From the NCBI GenBank assembly GCA_014379045.1, contig JACMMK010000087.1:1-14293 (forward strand): a stretch of 14,293 nucleotides of DNA. Reading direction: 5' to 3'. Below are positions 13,693 through 14,293 of this stretch, piece after piece. The notes beneath the pieces were generated by a model. It saw nothing but the letters and a program-made list of their open reading frames with translations, ran no database searches and was not told the DNA's origin. The translations under genes were made by a program, and so were the position numbers. Each line of letters starts with the position of its first letter. The stretch's first letter is position 1. The stretch is from Burkholderiales bacterium (lineage in GTDB: Bacteria > Pseudomonadota > Gammaproteobacteria > Burkholderiales > CAIKXV01).

Positions 13693-14293
13693 ATGAAGCT
13701 TTACTTCAACGCCGCCTCGCCGTTCGTGCGCAAGGTGCGATTGCTTGTTCGCGAGGCCGGGCTGGAGGCGCGGGTCGAGGAGATCGCGACGGCCGTTTCA
13801 CCGCTGAAGGTCAACGAAGATCTCGCTCGCGCCAATCCGCTGATGAAGATTCCCACGCTGGTCACCGATGACGGCCAGGCGCTCTTCGATTCGCCGGTGA
13901 TCTGTGAGTATCTCGACAGTTTCAATTCCGGGCGCAAGCTGTTTCCGGGTCCCGGCGCCGCGCGCTGGAGCGCGCTGCGTCAGCAGGCGATCGCCGACGG
14001 CATCCTCGACGCAGCGATCCTAGTGCGCTACGAGCTGGCGTTCTGCCCGAAGGAACTGCACTGGCCGGAATGGATGGACGGGCAGCGCATCAAATGGCAC
14101 CAGGGGCTGGACGTGCTGGAACACGACGCAGCCGCCTTCGCGGGTGAGCCAACGATCGGCACACTCGCGATCGCCGCCGCGCTGGGATGGCTCGACTTTC
14201 GTTTCGGCGACGACGACTGGCGGGCGTCGCGTCCGGCACTGGCGGCCTGGTTCGCGCACTTCAGCGAGCGCGCGTCGATGCAGGCGACGCCGC
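13693..14293 (+). CDS. Glutathione S-transferase (3' end cut off)
   Basis: The frame runs open to the right edge, giving about 200 residues with no stop; family members are about 200-215, so little is missing. The N-terminal thioredoxin fold has the active-site segment YFNAASPFVRKVR (4-16, with S9 the likely glutathione-activating serine), KIPTLV (52-57) with the conserved cis-proline, and LFDSPVICEYL (64-74) with the Asp-Ser pair that binds the gamma-glutamyl group. The all-helical C-terminal domain starts near 87. GGAG at 13683-13686 is the ribosome site. It probably conjugates or reduces electrophiles; the substrate is unknown. It is a single gene after a terminator, with its own candidate promoter. 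Confidence 0.92.
   Translation, partial: MKLYFNAASPFVRKVRLLVREAGLEARVEEIATAVSPLKVNEDLARANPLMKIPTLVTDDGQALFDSPVICEYLDSFNSGRKLFPGPGAARWSALRQQAIADGILDAAILVRYELAFCPKELHWPEWMDGQRIKWHQGLDVLEHDAAAFAGEPTIGTLAIAAALGWLDFRFGDDDWRASRPALAAWFAHFSERASMQATP

Noticed and set aside
1..14293. Mobile element, CRISPR array, prophage, toxin-antitoxin or defence system
   Set aside because: I saw no transposase or integrase motifs, no spaced direct repeats of CRISPR type, no terminal inverted repeats and no tRNA gene; gene content is chromosomal and evenly GC-rich.

Overview
The window is GC-rich chromosomal DNA, densely packed with genes, from a proteobacterium, most likely a gammaproteobacterium. The strongest pointer is the right half. 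coaBC-dut is transcribed away from radC-rpmB-rpmG, a close relative of the dut-coaBC-radC-rpmBG neighbourhood of E. coli and other gammaproteobacteria. The PA0069-type radical SAM protein, the YbiB-type protein and the Fe-type SodB fit the same picture. I cannot name a genus.

Left region (1-5696, all + strand): the 3' end of a PA0069-family radical SAM gene. It is followed by a tightly coupled trio with two ATGA overlaps: a luciferase-like flavin monooxygenase, a small DUF2007/zinc-ribbon protein and a DadA-like FAD amine oxidase. After a 325-bp non-coding gap with a good match to a sigma-54 promoter come a YbiB-like (TrpD2-type) protein and an FrsA-like alpha/beta hydrolase.

Middle region (5733-8680): a secreted DUF192 protein on the minus strand. 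It is divergent from a small catabolic-looking pair, an FAH-family hydrolase and a cupin. Directly downstream lies the decayed remnant of a Bug/TctC-type solute-binding protein: an N-terminal piece joined out of frame to the C-terminal third, with the middle missing.

Right region (8681-14293): on the minus strand, coaBC, dut and a rhodanese-ChrB fusion protein. On the plus strand, radC, then rpmB-rpmG behind a strong extended -10 promoter, then sodB with a clear intrinsic terminator, then a glutathione S-transferase gene cut by the window end.

Functionally this is housekeeping (CoA synthesis, dUTP hydrolysis, ribosomal proteins, superoxide defence) beside redox and catabolic enzymes. I found no phage, transposon, CRISPR, toxin-antitoxin or defence system, and nothing I could honestly call a new system. 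The most interesting points are the sigma-54-like promoter before ybiB, the decayed Bug gene, the coupled oxidoreductase/zinc-ribbon trio, and a five-fold stop block at the end of rpmB.
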